NCBI GenBank assembly: GCA_035524495.1
Contig: DATKOR010000020.1
Span: forward strand, 1 to 23,863
Length of the DNA: 23,863 nt
From: CAIKZZ01 sp035524495
GTDB taxonomy: Bacteria; Pseudomonadota; Gammaproteobacteria; Steroidobacterales; Steroidobacteraceae
Reading direction: 5' to 3'
Part shown: one piece after another, positions 23,834 through 23,863 of the stretch
How positions within the stretch are numbered: the first letter of the stretch is position 1
Layout: each line of letters opens with the position of its first letter
Program-made: the position numbers and the translations under genes
The notes under the pieces: model-generated
What the model saw: only the letters and a program-made list of their open reading frames with translations
The model's database searches: none
Told to the model about the DNA's origin: nothing

Positions 23834-23863
23834 ATGGACACTGCCCACGCGACCCTGCTGAAC
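23834..23863 (+). CDS. fliK: Probable start of hook-length control protein FliK (cut by window end)
   Basis: Only ten codons (MDTAHATLLN) are visible before the window ends, too few for homology. The call rests on position: fliK follows fliJ in gammaproteobacterial clusters of this order, and a perfect sigma54 promoter lies directly upstream. FliK measures hook length and switches the export gate from hook to filament substrates. No Shine-Dalgarno is visible before this ATG and the predicted transcript start is about one base upstream, so the true start could be a later codon. Confidence 0.5.
   Translation, partial: MDTAHATLLN

Overview
This window is a large, almost uninterrupted flagellar gene cluster from a GC-rich (roughly 70% by eye) Gram-negative bacterium. 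The gene order is flgE(end)-F-G-H-I-J-K-L, then fliC-flaG-fliD-S-T-tPilZ, then fleQ-fleS-fleR, then fliE-F-G-H-I-J and the first codons of fliK. P- and L-ring genes (flgH, flgI), a FleQ-type sigma54 master activator, a FleS/FleR two-component pair and sigma54 and sigma28 promoter motifs at the expected tiers point to a polar-flagellum system of the gammaproteobacterial (Pseudomonas-like) type. A tPilZ-type gene after fliT recalls Xanthomonadales, Nevskiales or Steroidobacterales relatives, but the species cannot be named from this sequence.

Layout: 1-4754 encodes the hook C-terminus, rod, rings and the rod muramidase. Junctions are tight, and the stop codon often forms part of the next Shine-Dalgarno. 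4806-7942 encodes the two hook-filament junction proteins. The only minus-strand gene, a rhomboid intramembrane protease (7930-8805), converges on flgL and overlaps its 3' end by 13 bp. 8806-9128 is the fliC control region, with a good sigma28 promoter and a second, distal sigma28-like site. 9129-14299 holds flagellin, FlaG, cap, two chaperones and a tPilZ protein. 14549-18293 holds the three sigma54-tier regulators. 18308-23863 encodes the MS-ring, switch and export ATPase complex and the start of the hook-length ruler.

How they work together: FleQ (with RpoN) would switch on fleSR and early basal-body genes. FleS would phosphorylate FleR, which activates later RpoN promoters. FliA (sigma28) would then drive fliC. 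Promoter motifs seen directly in the sequence fit this: sigma54 sites before fleS, fliD and fliK, and sigma28 sites before fliC and possibly before flgK inside the flgJ 3' end.

I found no CRISPR array, tRNA, rRNA, insertion sequence, phage or defence system. The unusual points are the rhomboid gene inside the cluster, a FleS kinase lacking the usual PAS domain, tandem sigma28-like promoters, a sigma54 promoter placed so close to fliK that its mRNA would be nearly leaderless, and several regulatory dyads or hairpins. No clearly unprecedented system is present.
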